From Actinomadura hibisca NBRC 15177 (GTDB lineage Bacteria > Actinomycetota > Actinomycetes > Streptosporangiales > Streptosporangiaceae), in assembly GCF_001552635.1 (NCBI RefSeq), contig NZ_BCRO01000036.1, positions 1 through 64,000 on the forward strand: a stretch of 64,000 bases of DNA. The letters are read 5' to 3'. Each line of letters starts with the position of its first letter. Within the stretch, counting starts at the first letter, position 1. The notes under the pieces were generated by a model. The model ran no database searches. It had not been told where the DNA came from and saw only the letters and a list, made by a program, of their open reading frames with translations. The translations under genes and the position numbers were made by a program. Positions 26,497-36,014 of the stretch are shown here, in pieces.

Positions 26497-26505
26497 GTGA
26501 TGAAT
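26488..26505. promoter_or_regulatory. 18-bp perfect palindrome over the ABC ATPase start codon
   Basis: ATTCATCA-TG-TGATGAAT has two 8-bp arms and covers the tandem ATG start of the exporter ATPase gene. It is AT-rich within GC-rich surroundings, and the encoded TetR regulator is the next gene upstream, so it is the best candidate for that regulator's operator. Confidence 0.65.
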
Positions 26506-26578
26506 TTAAGTCGGGCGTGCGAGGACGTCAAGGGGCGTCGAAGCACCTAAAGGGCTTTTGACCTGGCCGAAAAGGAGG

Positions 26579-27340
26579 TCAGGCCAGGTAGTGCTGGAGG
26601 GCCGGGGCCAGCAGCCCGACCAGCTCGTCCGGCGAGGCCGAGGCGATCGGCTCGACCCGGAGCACGTAGCGCAGGATCGCCACGCCGAGCATCTGCCCCA
26701 CGGCGGCGTTCACCCGGACCAGCGGGATGTCGTGCAGTTCGGCGGCGCGCGCGAACAGCGCCGCCGACACGAACTGGCGCATCATCGCCGCGGCCTTCTC
26801 GTTGGTCATCGCCGACCGCAACATCGCCAGGATCGGCGCGCGGCTCTCGGGGTCGTCCCAGACCGACAGGAAGACCCGCGCCATCGTCTCGCCGAGCTGG
26901 TCCCGGGGAGCGGACATGATGCGCGGCAGCAGCTCGCCCGGGTCCACCGGGAAGCGCATGGCCGCGATGAACACGCCTTCCTTGTTGCCGAAGAAGTGGT
27001 GCACCAGGGCGGCGTCCACCCCGGCCTCACGCGCGATGGCGCGCATCGACGCCCCGTCGTAGCCCTTCTCGGCGAACAGCTCGCGGGCGGCCGCCAGGAT
27101 CGCCTCGCGCGTCTCGGACTGGCCGGGCCGCCTACCGGGCGGACGGCCGCGCCGCCGCTTCGGCTCGCCTCCGAAGCCACCCTTGGAGCCGATGTCGAGC
27201 GTGCCGCGGCCGGGCGGCGGCTTCTCCCCCGCGGGCGCGCCAGCGTCCGGCCGCCCGTCGCCGTCCCGCCGCCCGCCGTCCTGCCGTACACCGCCGGTGC
27301 GCTGCTCCTCGGCGGTGTCGGGCCCCGGCGTCTCGGTCAT
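26579..27340 (-). CDS. TetR-family transcriptional regulator
   Basis: A 253-residue regulator. After a 70-residue low-complexity N-terminal part with an AT-hook-like basic stretch ([13 protein letters not shown]), the TetR helix-turn-helix reads [40 protein letters not shown]. The remainder is a helical ligand-binding domain. It probably represses the downstream ABC exporter through the palindrome at 26488-26505. Its ATG overlaps the stop of the isomerase gene (ATGA). The basic extension is longer than usual for TetR proteins. Confidence 0.92.
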   Translation of the reverse strand: MTETPGPDTAEEQRTGGVRQDGGRRDGDGRPDAGAPAGEKPPPGRGTLDIGSKGGFGGEPKRRRGRPPGRRPGQSETREAILAAARELFAEKGYDGASMRAIAREAGVDAALVHHFFGNKEGVFIAAMRFPVDPGELLPRIMSAPRDQLGETMARVFLSVWDDPESRAPILAMLRSAMTNEKAAAMMRQFVSAALFARAAELHDIPLVRVNAAVGQMLGVAILRYVLRVEPIASASPDELVGLLAPALQHYLA

Positions 27341-28221
27341 CGGGCGCCGCGCTGGGAGATCTCGCCGGTGGAGCTGACCTCCCACGTCCGGTCGGCCGCC
27401 GCCAGGTGCAGGCGCGCGAAGGCCAGCGCCTCGGCCAGGTCCTCCACCCGCTCCTCGCGGGTGTCGGCCCGGCGCGTGTTGACCTCCAGGACGATGTGAC
27501 CCTTGAACGCGCTCTCGGCCAGGCTCTCCAGCATCGGGCCGCACGGCTGGTTGCCGCGCCCCGGCACCAGGTGCTCGTCCTTGTTGGTGACGCCGAGGCC
27601 GTCGGCCAGGTGGATGTGCCGCAGCCGGTCGCCGAGCTGCCCGGCCATCTCCAGCGCGTCCGAGCCCGAGACCGCCGTGTGCGACAGGTCCAGCGTCACG
27701 AAGGGGAAGTCCTGGTCGACGGGGTTCCAGTCGGGCAGGTACATGCCCGCCTCCGCGCCGCGCGCCTTGAGGGGGAACATGTTCTCCACGCAGAACCGCA
27801 CGTCGGTCTCGTCCTGCATGCGGGACAGGCCCTCGACGAACTCGCGCGCGTACTCGCGCTGCCACCGGAACGGCGGGTGCACGACGACGACCTCGGCCCC
27901 CAGCTCCTCGGCGACCTCCTTGGAGCGCACGAGCTTGCCCCACGGGTCGCGCCCCCACACCCGCTGGGTGAGCAGCAGGCAGGGCGCGTGGATCGACCTG
28001 ATCGGCATCTGGTGGTAGTCCGACAGGCGGCGCAGGACGTTCAGGTCCTGGGAGGAGGCGTCGGTCGAGACCATGACCTCGACGCCGTCGTAGCCGAGCA
28101 GCGCGGCGATCTCGAACGCGCTGGGCACCTTCTCCGGGTAGACCGACGCGGTGGACAGCGTGATGGGCGCGTCGGGGACGCGGATCGCGGGTGGAACGGC
28201 GCCGTTGTGCTGCGGGGTCAA
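27337..28221 (-). CDS. Sugar phosphate isomerase/epimerase (xylose-isomerase-like TIM barrel)
   Basis: A 294-residue protein of the AP_endonuc_2/IolE-like TIM-barrel family. Metal-site segments are visible: [28 protein letters not shown] (Asp-His), [10 protein letters not shown] and IVLEVNTR. Family members isomerise or epimerise sugar phosphates or inositol compounds; the substrate cannot be told. The start is TTG behind CAGGGAG. It is the first gene of a set with tetR and the ABC exporter, which hints that its product or substrate may relate to what the exporter handles. Confidence 0.88.
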   Translation of the reverse strand: MTPQHNGAVPPAIRVPDAPITLSTASVYPEKVPSAFEIAALLGYDGVEVMVSTDASSQDLNVLRRLSDYHQMPIRSIHAPCLLLTQRVWGRDPWGKLVRSKEVAEELGAEVVVVHPPFRWQREYAREFVEGLSRMQDETDVRFCVENMFPLKARGAEAGMYLPDWNPVDQDFPFVTLDLSHTAVSGSDALEMAGQLGDRLRHIHLADGLGVTNKDEHLVPGRGNQPCGPMLESLAESAFKGHIVLEVNTRRADTREERVEDLAEALAFARLHLAAADRTWEVSSTGEISQRGAR

Positions 28222-28357
28222 GGCTCCCTGCCAGATGGTCGCTCGGCTGTGTTCGGCAAAAGCCTATGCGCCCGGGGCGGTGAAGAGACCACCGCCATCG
28301 GGTGATCCTCATTTCTTGACACGCCCCGGGAACGCGCGCTGGCTACGCTCTGTCCCC

Positions 28358-29056
28358 GTGGCCGAGATCGCTCCGGGGGCCGTGCCGAGCCCCAACATCT
28401 GGAACTCCCCGCAGGTCTACGAGATCGAGAACCGTGCCGTCGACCCCGACGGCGCGCTGGAGTCGGCGATGCGGAGGCTACGGCCGTGGTCCGGCGCGAC
28501 GGTGCTCGACCTGGGCTGCGGCACCGGTTTCCACCTGCCGATGTTCGCGCGCGAGGCCGCGCGCGTGGTCGGCGTGGAGCCGCACGCGGGTCTGGCGGCA
28601 GCGGCACGGCGTCGGGTGCACGACCTGGCAAATGTGACGGTGCGTGTAGGAGCCGCGCAGGCGCTGCCGCTTCCGGACAGTTCGGTGGACGTCGTGCACG
28701 TGCGGTGGGCCTACTTCTTCGGGCCGGGCTGCGAACCGGGCCTGGCGGAACTGGACCGGGTGATACGGCGTGGCGGCGCGGCGTTCGTCATCGACAACGA
28801 CGCGACGCGCTCGACGTTCGGCGGCTGGTTCCGGCAGGGGCTGCCCTCCTACGACCCGGCCGCGGTGGAGCGGTTCTGGACGCGGCGCGGCTTCCAGCGC
28901 GAGCCGCTGATGATCAAGTGGGCGTTCCGGAGCCGGGAGGACCTGGCGGCGGTGTTGCGCATCGAGTTCCCCGAGGAACTGGCGGCGCGGTTCCTGGGCG
29001 AGCACGCGGGCCTGGAGGTGGACTACGCGGTCAACCTCTGGTGGCGGCATTACTGA
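28358..29056 (+). CDS. SAM-dependent methyltransferase (class I)
   Basis: A 232-residue methyltransferase. Motif I VLDLGCGTGFHLP (about 49-61), motif II acidic residue in VVGVEPHAG, and motif IV SSVDVVHVRWAYFFGPG are present. The substrate is unknown. The GTG at 28358 has no ribosome site but stands 8 nt after TACGCT, so a leaderless transcript is likely; longer in-frame readings from 28151 run over the divergent isomerase gene. A TTGACA at 28316-28321 is too far (22 bp) from TACGCT to be its -35. Confidence 0.85.
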   Translation: MAEIAPGAVPSPNIWNSPQVYEIENRAVDPDGALESAMRRLRPWSGATVLDLGCGTGFHLPMFAREAARVVGVEPHAGLAAAARRRVHDLANVTVRVGAAQALPLPDSSVDVVHVRWAYFFGPGCEPGLAELDRVIRRGGAAFVIDNDATRSTFGGWFRQGLPSYDPAAVERFWTRRGFQREPLMIKWAFRSREDLAAVLRIEFPEELAARFLGEHAGLEVDYAVNLWWRHY

Positions 29057-29159
29057 CTAGTCGGTCACATCCCCTTTCCCGGGGTGGCCGCTACTGGACC
29101 GGATATACAACAATTGTCCGATCCACAGCGCATCCCGCCACGATTGGGGAGGTCGGACC

Positions 29160-30221
29160 ATGGGCCGTGCCGTCAAGACCAGCCGCAACATCCTTGCCGC
29201 CACCGCGCTCGGCGCCGGTGCCGCCGGAGCCGGGCTGCTCGCGCAGCGCCGCGCGCTCCGCAGGCTGCACCTGCGCCCCGACCCGTACGCGGGCGAGCCG
29301 TTCGGCGCGCTGCGCGGCCGCCCGGTGGCCGTCCGCGCCGACGACGGCACCCGCCTGTACGCCGAGATCGACGGCGAGGACCGCACCGACATCGCCGTGG
29401 TGTTCTCGCACGGCTGGACCCTCACCCAGGACTCCTGGCACTTCCAGCGCAAGGCCCTGCGCGGCCTCGGCCGCCTGGTGTTCTGGGACCAGCGCGGGCA
29501 CGGCCGCTCCGACGGCGGCGCGCGCGACGACTACGGCCTGCCGCGCCTGGCGCACGACCTGAAGGCCGTCATCGACGCCACCGTCCCCGAGGACACCCCG
29601 GTGGTGCTGGTCGGGCACTCCATGGGCGGCATGACGATCATGCGGTTCGCCGACGAGTACGCCGACCTGATCGGCCGCAAGGTGATCGCGGTGGGCCTGC
29701 TGTGCACCTCCTCGGGCGCGCTCGGCGAGGTCACCCTGGGCCTGCCGGCGGCGGTCGCGCGGATCACCCAGCGGGTGCTGCCGCGCTCGTTGCGCGCGGT
29801 CGGCGCGGGCTCGGCGGTGATCGAGAAGGTGCGTCATCTGGGCCGCACCGGCTCGATGCTGGTGGAGGACCTGATCGCGTTCGGCCCGGACGCGAGCCCG
29901 GCGGCGGTCGCCTTCGCCGAGCAGATGATGGCCGAGACGCGGATGGAGGCGCTGATCGACTTCTTCCATTCCATGATCACCCATGACGTGATCAGCGACT
30001 GCGGCGCGCTGGCCGGGGCCGACACGCTGGTGATCGGCGCCGAGAACGACAGGCTCACCCCGGTCGAGCACAGCCTGAAGATCGCCGACTGCGTGCCGTC
30101 GGGGCGCCTGGAGGTCGTCCCGGTGGCCGGGCACATGGCGATGCTGGAGCGTCCCGGCGTGGTGTCCGACCACCTCGGCGACCTCGTCGAGCGCGCCCGC
30201 AAGTCCCTCGAACAGGGCTGA
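29160..30221 (+). CDS. Alpha/beta hydrolase
   Basis: A 353-residue hydrolase of the alpha/beta fold. The oxyanion region VVFSHGWTLTQDSW, WDQRGHGRSDGG and the nucleophile elbow GHSMGGM are typical; the acid lies near GAENDRLTP and the catalytic His in VAGHMAMLE. The N terminus (ILAATALGAGAAGAGLLA) is a weak membrane or export signal. Substrate unknown. The ATG follows GGGGAGG. Upstream a short ACAATTGT palindrome (29111-29118) stands near a TATACA hexamer. Confidence 0.88.
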   Translation: MGRAVKTSRNILAATALGAGAAGAGLLAQRRALRRLHLRPDPYAGEPFGALRGRPVAVRADDGTRLYAEIDGEDRTDIAVVFSHGWTLTQDSWHFQRKALRGLGRLVFWDQRGHGRSDGGARDDYGLPRLAHDLKAVIDATVPEDTPVVLVGHSMGGMTIMRFADEYADLIGRKVIAVGLLCTSSGALGEVTLGLPAAVARITQRVLPRSLRAVGAGSAVIEKVRHLGRTGSMLVEDLIAFGPDASPAAVAFAEQMMAETRMEALIDFFHSMITHDVISDCGALAGADTLVIGAENDRLTPVEHSLKIADCVPSGRLEVVPVAGHMAMLERPGVVSDHLGDLVERARKSLEQG

Positions 30222-30297
30222 CGCGGCAGGGCCGACCCGGGCCGGGCGGCGGCCCGTCGGGCGCGAAGTGTCCGACGGGCCCTCTACCCTTCGGGCC

Positions 30298-31728
30298 ATG
30301 GCGAAGGCGAAGACGGCGAAGGCCGCGTACCGCTGCTCGGAGTGCGGCTGGCAGACCTCCAAGTGGGTGGGCCGCTGCGGCGAGTGCCAGACCTGGGGCA
30401 CCATCATCGACGGCACCAGCGCCACCCCCGCCCGCGTCGTGTCGGCCGGGCCGGTGTCGGCCCCGGCGCGGCCGATCGGCAAGGTGGACGTGCGGTCGGC
30501 GCGGAGCCGTCCCACCGGCCTGGACGAGCTGGACCGCGTGCTCGGCGGCGGCTACGTGCCCGGCGCGGTGCTGCTGCTGGCCGGCGAGCCCGGCATCGGC
30601 AAGTCCACGCTGCTGCTGGAGGTCGCGGCCCTGGCCTCCCGGCCCGCCGACGACGAGCCCGGCGTGCGGCGGCCGGTGTTGTACGTCACCGGCGAGGAGT
30701 CGGCCGAGCAGGTGCGGCTGCGCGCCGACCGCATCGGCGCGATCACCGACGACCTGTACCTGGCCGCCGAGACCGAGCTGTCGGCGGTGCTCGGGCACGT
30801 GGACGCCGTGGAGCCCCGGCTGATGGTGGTCGACTCCATCCAGACCATCGGCACCTCCGAGGTGGACGGCGCGCCCGGCGGCGTCACCCAGATCCGCGAG
30901 GTCGCCGCCAACCTGATCCGCGTCGCCAAGGAGCGCGGCATCACCGTGGTGCTGGTCGGCCACGTCACCAAGGAGGGCGCGATCGCCGGGCCGCGCCTGC
31001 TGGAGCACCTGGTGGACGTCGTCCTGTACTTCGAGGGCGACCGGCACAGCCGGCTGCGCATGATCCGCGCGGTGAAGAACCGTTACGGCCCCACCGACGA
31101 GCTGGGCTGCTTCGACCTGTCGGAGGTCGGCATCGTCGGGGTGTCCGACCCCAGCGGCCTGTTTTTGACCCGCCGCGACGAGCCGGTCCCCGGCACCTGC
31201 GTGACCGTGACGCTGGAGGGGCGGCGGCCGCTGGTGGCCGAGGTGCAGGCGCTGGTCGCCAAGTCGCACCTGCCCTCGCCGCGCCGCGCCTCCTCGGGCC
31301 TGGAGACCTCGCGCTTCGCGATGGTGCTGGCGGTCCTGGCGCAGCGCTGCAAGATCTCCATGCACGAGCAGGACGTGTACGTGTCCACCGTCGGCGGCGT
31401 GCGGCTCGCCGAGACCTCGGTGGACCTCGCGCTCGCGCTGGCGGTGGCCGGGTCCACCGTCGAGCAGTCGTTGTCCAACAGCCTGATCGCGGTCGGCGAG
31501 GTCGGGCTGGCCGGGGAGGTGCGGGTCGTGCCGGGCGTGCAGCGGCGGCTGGCCGAGGCCACCCGGCTCGGCTTCAAGTACGCGGTGGTGCCGCGCGGCT
31601 CGCTGGAGCTGGGCAGCGGCTCGCCGCTCAAACGCGCCGATCCGCAGCTCATGAGCTACGAAGGCATGAAAGTGATGGAGGTGGACAGTCTCACCCAAGC
31701 GCTCCAGGTGGCCTTCACCGCGCCGTGA
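30298..31728 (+). CDS. radA: DNA repair protein RadA (branch-migration ATPase)
   Basis: A 476-residue RadA/Sms protein that drives branch migration in recombination. The N-terminal zinc finger has C13, C16, C27 and C30. Walker A is GEPGIGKST (about 96-104), and the RadA motif is KNRYG rather than the usual KNRFG, a mild change. The C-terminal third is the Lon-like domain without protease residues. The ATG lies 7 nt after TACCCT with no ribosome site, so the mRNA is probably leaderless. disA follows, the order known from other bacteria, where RadA restrains DisA. Confidence 0.96.
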   Translation: MAKAKTAKAAYRCSECGWQTSKWVGRCGECQTWGTIIDGTSATPARVVSAGPVSAPARPIGKVDVRSARSRPTGLDELDRVLGGGYVPGAVLLLAGEPGIGKSTLLLEVAALASRPADDEPGVRRPVLYVTGEESAEQVRLRADRIGAITDDLYLAAETELSAVLGHVDAVEPRLMVVDSIQTIGTSEVDGAPGGVTQIREVAANLIRVAKERGITVVLVGHVTKEGAIAGPRLLEHLVDVVLYFEGDRHSRLRMIRAVKNRYGPTDELGCFDLSEVGIVGVSDPSGLFLTRRDEPVPGTCVTVTLEGRRPLVAEVQALVAKSHLPSPRRASSGLETSRFAMVLAVLAQRCKISMHEQDVYVSTVGGVRLAETSVDLALALAVAGSTVEQSLSNSLIAVGEVGLAGEVRVVPGVQRRLAEATRLGFKYAVVPRGSLELGSGSPLKRADPQLMSYEGMKVMEVDSLTQALQVAFTAP

Positions 31729-31841
31729 CGGCGGTCCCGCCAGAGTATTACGCCACCGGCGTCACGCTTGCGACCAGGGGAGGAACCCATCGGCGGGGCG
31801 CGTCGGTAAACTGACGCCGTCCAGCGACCTCCGGGGGCCAG

Positions 31842-32924
31842 GTGCCAACACACGACAAGGGTCATGACGAACGACGCCGGGCCACGCTCGCCGCGGTGGC
31901 ACCGGGCACCCAGATCCGCGACGGTCTGGAGCGCATCCTGCGGGGCCACACCGGCGCGCTGATCGTGCTCGGCTACGACGGGCTCGTCGAGGAACTGTGC
32001 TCGGGCGGCTTCGAGCTCGACGTCGAGTTCTCGGCGACGCGGCTGCGCGAGCTGGCGAAGATGGACGGCGCGATCGTCCTCGACAGCACCCACAACCGCA
32101 TCGTGCGCGCCGCCGTGCACCTGGTGCCCGACTCCACCATCCCCACCGAGGAGTCCGGCACCCGGCACCGCACGGCCGAGCGCGTGGCCCGCCAGACGCC
32201 GCACCCGGTGATCTCGGTGAGCCAGTCGATGCACATCATCGCCCTCTACCTGGACGGCATCCGCTACGTCCTGGAGGACTCGGCGGCCATCCTGTCCAAG
32301 GCCAACCAGGCCCTGGCGACCCTCGAACGCTACAAGCTGCGGCTGGACGAGGTCTCGGGCACCCTGTCGGCCCTGGAGATCGAGGACCTGGTCACCGTCC
32401 GCGACGTGGCGGCGGTGGTGCAGCGCCTGGAGATGGTGCGCCGCATCGCCGACGAGATCGAGGGCTACGTCGTCGAGCTCGGCACCGACGGCCGCCTGCT
32501 GTCGCTCCAGCTCGACGAGCTGGTGTCGGGCGTCGACGTCGACCGCGAGCTGATCGTGCGCGACTACCCGTCGGCCGACCCGCGCACCGGCGTCGTGGAG
32601 AACGTGCTGGCGGCGCTGGACGTGCTGTCGGCCAACGAGCTGCTCGACCTGTCCACGGTCGCCGAGGTGATGGGCTTCGCCGGCCCCGACGCCCTCGACC
32701 TGCCGGTCAGCCCCAAGGGCTACCGGCTGCTGGCGAAGGTGCCGCGCCTGCCCAGCCTGGTGGTGGAGCGGCTGGTCGAGCACTTCGGCGGGCTGCAGAA
32801 GTTGCTGGCCGCCAGCATCGACGACCTCCAGGCGGTCGGCGGCGTGGGCGAGTCGCGGGCCCGCAGCGTGCGCGAGGGCCTGTCCCGGCTGGCCGAGTCG
32901 TCCATCCTGGAGCGCTACGTGTAG
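31842..32924 (+). CDS. disA: DNA integrity scanning diadenylate cyclase DisA
   Basis: A 360-residue DisA that joins two ATP into c-di-AMP and falls silent on branched DNA. The N-terminal DAC domain has D75-G76-A77 and R108-H109-R110, the two catalytic motifs. A helical spine follows, then C-terminal helix-hairpin-helix DNA-binding motifs ([19 protein letters not shown]). The GTG start follows CCGGGGG. A TAAACT hexamer lies at 31807-31812. A c-di-AMP riboswitch 14 kb downstream is a likely target of its product. Confidence 0.97.
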   Translation: MPTHDKGHDERRRATLAAVAPGTQIRDGLERILRGHTGALIVLGYDGLVEELCSGGFELDVEFSATRLRELAKMDGAIVLDSTHNRIVRAAVHLVPDSTIPTEESGTRHRTAERVARQTPHPVISVSQSMHIIALYLDGIRYVLEDSAAILSKANQALATLERYKLRLDEVSGTLSALEIEDLVTVRDVAAVVQRLEMVRRIADEIEGYVVELGTDGRLLSLQLDELVSGVDVDRELIVRDYPSADPRTGVVENVLAALDVLSANELLDLSTVAEVMGFAGPDALDLPVSPKGYRLLAKVPRLPSLVVERLVEHFGGLQKLLAASIDDLQAVGGVGESRARSVREGLSRLAESSILERYV

Positions 32925-32929
32925 CGGGG

Positions 32930-33589
32930 TCAGCGCAGCGCGAAGACCTGCTTCTTGACCTTGAACTTGGCGGACTTCACGGTCGCCACGTAGGTGCCCG
33001 GCCGCGCCTTCTCGCGCTCGCCGCGGCAGTTCTCACCGCTGCGCAGCCGGTCCCAGGTGACGGTGCCGACGTAGGGGATGCCGCGCCGCAACATCTGGAT
33101 CGACGCGCCGTTGCCCCGCGCGCACCGCGCCGACGACCACACCCGGTCGCTGCCCGAGGTGATCCGCACGTCCAGGGCGTTGGCGCCCACGTCCAGCGTG
33201 CAGGCCCGGGTTCCGGTGTTGACGACGGTGATCTGCATCTGCGGGCTCTCGCCCTTGGCGTAGACGTCGCGGGTGATCGCGGCGTTGACCACCACGTCCC
33301 GGCTCTCGCAGGCGTCGCCGTCCTTCTTGACCGGCGCGGGCGTGGCGGTGACCTGCGCGGTGACCGTCACCGTCGGCATCGCCGTGGGAAGCGCCGCCGC
33401 GGCCGACGAGCCGGCCGTCCCGACGGCGGACGCGTTCCGCACCGGCTGCTTGTCGTCCCCGCCACCGGCGGTGCACGCCCAGGCCATCAGGCCGACCACG
33501 CCGAGCAGCCCGCCCAGCGCCACGGCCCGCCGCCGCCAGTACTGGTCGAACCCCAGGCCGTCGTGGTCACTTTCGGTGTCCGCTGCCAT
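32930..33589 (-). CDS. Membrane-anchored or secreted protein with beta-sandwich-like domain
   Basis: A 219-residue protein. Acidic N terminus, one hydrophobic segment (RAVALGGLLGVVGLMAWAC, about 20-38) ending in Cys, then a Thr/Val/Pro linker and an extracytoplasmic domain of about 130 residues with paired cysteines (GDACES, TRACTLD, SARCARG, GENCRG). The cysteines suggest disulphides. It resembles uncharacterised DUF4232-like envelope proteins; the function is not known. The ATG stands 6 nt after CATACT, so it may be leaderless. Its 3' end faces disA with 5 bp between stops. Confidence 0.75.
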   Translation of the reverse strand: MAADTESDHDGLGFDQYWRRRAVALGGLLGVVGLMAWACTAGGGDDKQPVRNASAVGTAGSSAAAALPTAMPTVTVTAQVTATPAPVKKDGDACESRDVVVNAAITRDVYAKGESPQMQITVVNTGTRACTLDVGANALDVRITSGSDRVWSSARCARGNGASIQMLRRGIPYVGTVTWDRLRSGENCRGEREKARPGTYVATVKSAKFKVKKQVFALR

Positions 33590-33656
33590 ACGTTCAGTAT
33601 GCAATCGCCGACCGCGGCGGCCATGGCGACCCGCCGTGCCACAATGGCCAGTCGTC

Positions 33657-34565
33657 ATGAAGACCAGCACCCCGGCCGCTCCCCCGCGGCACACCCCCGC
33701 CTCGATCACCGGGCCGATCCTCGCCTGGTACGACCGGCACGCCCGCGACCTGCCCTGGCGCGCGCCCGACGCGACGCCGTGGGGCGTGCTCGTCAGCGAG
33801 ATCATGCTCCAGCAGACCCCTGTCGTCCGCGTCCTGCCGATCTGGGACGTCTGGATGGCCCGCTGGCCGACCCCCGCCGCCCTGGCCGCCGAACCGTCCG
33901 GGGAGGCCGTGCGCGCGTGGGGCCGCCTGGGCTACCCTCGCCGCGCCCTACGCCTGCACGCCGCCGCCCAGGCGATCGTGGAACGGCACAACGGCAAGGT
34001 CCCCGACGACCACGCGGCCCTGCTGGACCTGCCGGGCATCGGCGCCTACACGGCAGCAGCCGTCGCGAGCTTCGCCTACCAGCAACGTCACGCAGTGCTG
34101 GACACGAACGTCCGCCGCGTCCTGGCCCGCCTGATCAACGGCGTGGAGTACCCGCCCAAAACCCAGACCCGAGCAGAAACCACAACAGCCGAGTTCCTGC
34201 TCCCCTCGGACCCGCCCACCGCAGCGCGCTGGTCGGTAGCGGTGATGGAGCTGGGCGCACTGGTCTGCACAGCCCGCTCCCCACGCTGCGTGGACTGCCC
34301 GGTCCTCGACAAATGCGAATGGCAACTGGCAGGCCGCCCGCCCTACGACGGCCCACCGCGCAAGGGCCAGACCTACACCGGCACGGACCGCCAGTGCCGA
34401 GGCCGCCTCCTGGCCGTCCTGCGCAACACCGAGGGCCCGGTGGAGAAACCGGCCCTAGACATCGTGTGGTCGGACGCGCCCCAACGCGAACGCGCCCTGG
34501 ACGGCCTGATAGCCGACGGCCTGGTAGACCCCCTGGACGACGGCCGCTACGCCCTCCCCACCTGA
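33657..34565 (+). CDS. mutY: A/G-specific adenine DNA glycosylase
   Basis: Removes adenine mispaired with 8-oxoguanine. The 302-residue product has catalytic E48 (SEIMLQQTP), the helix-hairpin-helix LPGIGAYTA (125-133), D149 in VLDTNVRR, and a 4Fe-4S cluster of C204, C211, C214 and C220. The C-terminal NUDIX-like domain that reads 8-oxoG is short or absent, as in several actinobacterial MutY proteins. The ATG at 33657 is chosen because upstream sequence belongs to the divergent gene's promoter. The end converges on the PucR gene. Confidence 0.93.
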   Translation: MKTSTPAAPPRHTPASITGPILAWYDRHARDLPWRAPDATPWGVLVSEIMLQQTPVVRVLPIWDVWMARWPTPAALAAEPSGEAVRAWGRLGYPRRALRLHAAAQAIVERHNGKVPDDHAALLDLPGIGAYTAAAVASFAYQQRHAVLDTNVRRVLARLINGVEYPPKTQTRAETTTAEFLLPSDPPTAARWSVAVMELGALVCTARSPRCVDCPVLDKCEWQLAGRPPYDGPPRKGQTYTGTDRQCRGRLLAVLRNTEGPVEKPALDIVWSDAPQRERALDGLIADGLVDPLDDGRYALPT

Positions 34566-34580
34566 CCGAAACCAGCGAGG

Positions 34581-35840
34581 TCAGGTCGGGCGGTCGGGGG
34601 CTCTTTGGATCCATACGTGCAGGAGCAGCATCAGCTCCAGGCGGATTTCCGGGTCTTCTATGTCGAAGTCGAAGATCTCGTGGAGTTGGCCCAGGCGGTA
34701 GCGCACCGTCTGGGGGTGCACGCACAGGGCCGTTGCCGCGCCCGTCGCGTTGAAGCCGTTCTTCAGGCACTCCAGCAGCGTCACCGCCAAGCGGTAGCCG
34801 TGCTTCGAGCGTGTCCGCGTCAGGGGGGACAGGCGGCGGGCTGCGATGCTCTCCAGCAGTGCGCCGCCCTCTTGCAGCAGCAGGCTCGGCAGGTGTTGCT
34901 CCGCGCGGATCAGATGGCCTCCGCCACGGCCGCCGGAGGTCGTCACGACCCCGTTGACGATCAGGTCCAGGGCCCGGCGCGCCCATTGCAGCGACGTGCC
35001 CGCCTGGCCCGGGGGGACCGAGGGACCCACCGCGCCGGTCCAGCCCGCGAGGGTGCCGGCCAGGCGGTCGGCCTGCCCCGGCCCGTCAGGGTCGGGGACG
35101 ACCAGGCAGGGACGGCCGTGGCTCAGTCCCGTCAGCAGGTCCGGGGGCAGGCCCGCCGGGCCCTCGCCGCCGTTGCCGGGGCGCGGTTGCAGCACGATCA
35201 CCGCCAGCCGCCGGGGCAACGACCAGCCCGCCAGCGCGGCCTGCTCGGCGATCACCTCGGCGGGCGCGGGCGGCTCCGACAGCAGCAGGCTCAGCAGGCG
35301 GCCGCGCCGCTGCTCGCGCTCCCCGGCCGCCTTCTCCCGCGCCCGGGAGTAGCCGTGCGCGGCGGCCGACGACAGCTCGTCCAGGTAGGCGAAGTTCGCC
35401 TCGGCCAGCAGCGAGACCAGCGAGCGCGGGCGGCCGAGCCGGTCGGCCTCGACCGACAGGTGCCGCCAGGCGATCCGGGAGCCGATGCGCATCGCGTTCT
35501 GGAGGTGCTCCAGGCTGCGGCCCTCGACGGCCTCGCCGTAGCCGACGTCGAAGTAGACCTGGTGGATCTCCTTCCACGAGGTGTCCGGGTCGCCGATCAT
35601 CCGCACGAAGTGCTCCATCGCGTACCCCACGGCCGCCTCCACGACCCGCAGGTACATGGGGTCGCCGGGGCGGGAGTACTCGGGGACGTGGAACAGCACG
35701 CCCTCGACCATGGCCCGCTGGACGGCGGGCAGCTGCGGCCGCATCCACTCCGCTTCGGCGGCCGGGACCTCGCGCCAGGGCTGGTCGCTCAGCCCGCTCG
35801 GCGCGGTCCCTCCCGCCGGATTCTCATATGTCACGGACAT
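34581..35840 (-). CDS. PucR/CdaR-type transcriptional regulator
   Basis: A 419-residue regulator. The C-terminal helix-turn-helix of the PucR/CdaR family reads LLECLKNGFNATGAATALCVHPQTVRYRLGQLHEIF (about 360-395, read in parts). The N-terminal two thirds are a helical sensor region typical of actinobacterial members (HVPEYSRPGDPMYLRVVEAAVG, then a GGDEF-like middle). The ATG follows GGACGGAGG. Ligand and targets are unknown. A perfect 26-bp inverted repeat 100 bp upstream may be its operator. The frame stays open upstream to 36227, but that part has no coding support. Confidence 0.87.
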   Translation of the reverse strand: MSVTYENPAGGTAPSGLSDQPWREVPAAEAEWMRPQLPAVQRAMVEGVLFHVPEYSRPGDPMYLRVVEAAVGYAMEHFVRMIGDPDTSWKEIHQVYFDVGYGEAVEGRSLEHLQNAMRIGSRIAWRHLSVEADRLGRPRSLVSLLAEANFAYLDELSSAAAHGYSRAREKAAGEREQRRGRLLSLLLSEPPAPAEVIAEQAALAGWSLPRRLAVIVLQPRPGNGGEGPAGLPPDLLTGLSHGRPCLVVPDPDGPGQADRLAGTLAGWTGAVGPSVPPGQAGTSLQWARRALDLIVNGVVTTSGGRGGGHLIRAEQHLPSLLLQEGGALLESIAARRLSPLTRTRSKHGYRLAVTLLECLKNGFNATGAATALCVHPQTVRYRLGQLHEIFDFDIEDPEIRLELMLLLHVWIQRAPDRPT

Positions 35841-35940
35841 CGCAACCGCCTCCGTCCAGACGCCGACAAGGGCTCCGGTATTAGAAGGTAGGTACTCAAG
35901 GCGTGGAGCGACACTCAGTGCGCACACGCCGCGCCAAGGA

Positions 35941-35966
35941 CGCGTTGTCACTTTCCTGACAACGCG
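35941..35966. promoter_or_regulatory. 26-bp perfect inverted repeat upstream of the PucR gene
   Basis: CGCGTTGTCA (35941-35950) and TGACAACGCG (35957-35966) are perfect 10-bp arms around CTTTCC. It lies in the 464-bp gap between the divergent PucR gene (start 35840) and the DinB-like gene (start 36305). The repeat fits a dimeric repressor site or a hairpin in a leader. Confidence 0.6.
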
Positions 35967-35987
35967 CCCCCGGCGCTCCGTTCCGTC

Positions 35988-36014
35988 AGGAACCCCCTCC
36001 CACCGGGGGTTCCT
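35988..36014. other. Strong hairpin, 10-bp perfect stem
   Basis: AGGAACCCCC (35988-35997) pairs with GGGGGTTCCT (36005-36014) around a 7-nt loop, 21 bp from the preceding inverted repeat. It may be a terminator or attenuator. The remaining 290 bp to the next gene contain no recognisable gene. Confidence 0.55.

Noticed and set aside
28316..28349. TTGACA/TACGCT as a standard promoter for the methyltransferase gene
   Set aside because: The spacer is 22 bp, too long. TACGCT alone, 8 nt before the GTG, fits a leaderless start better.
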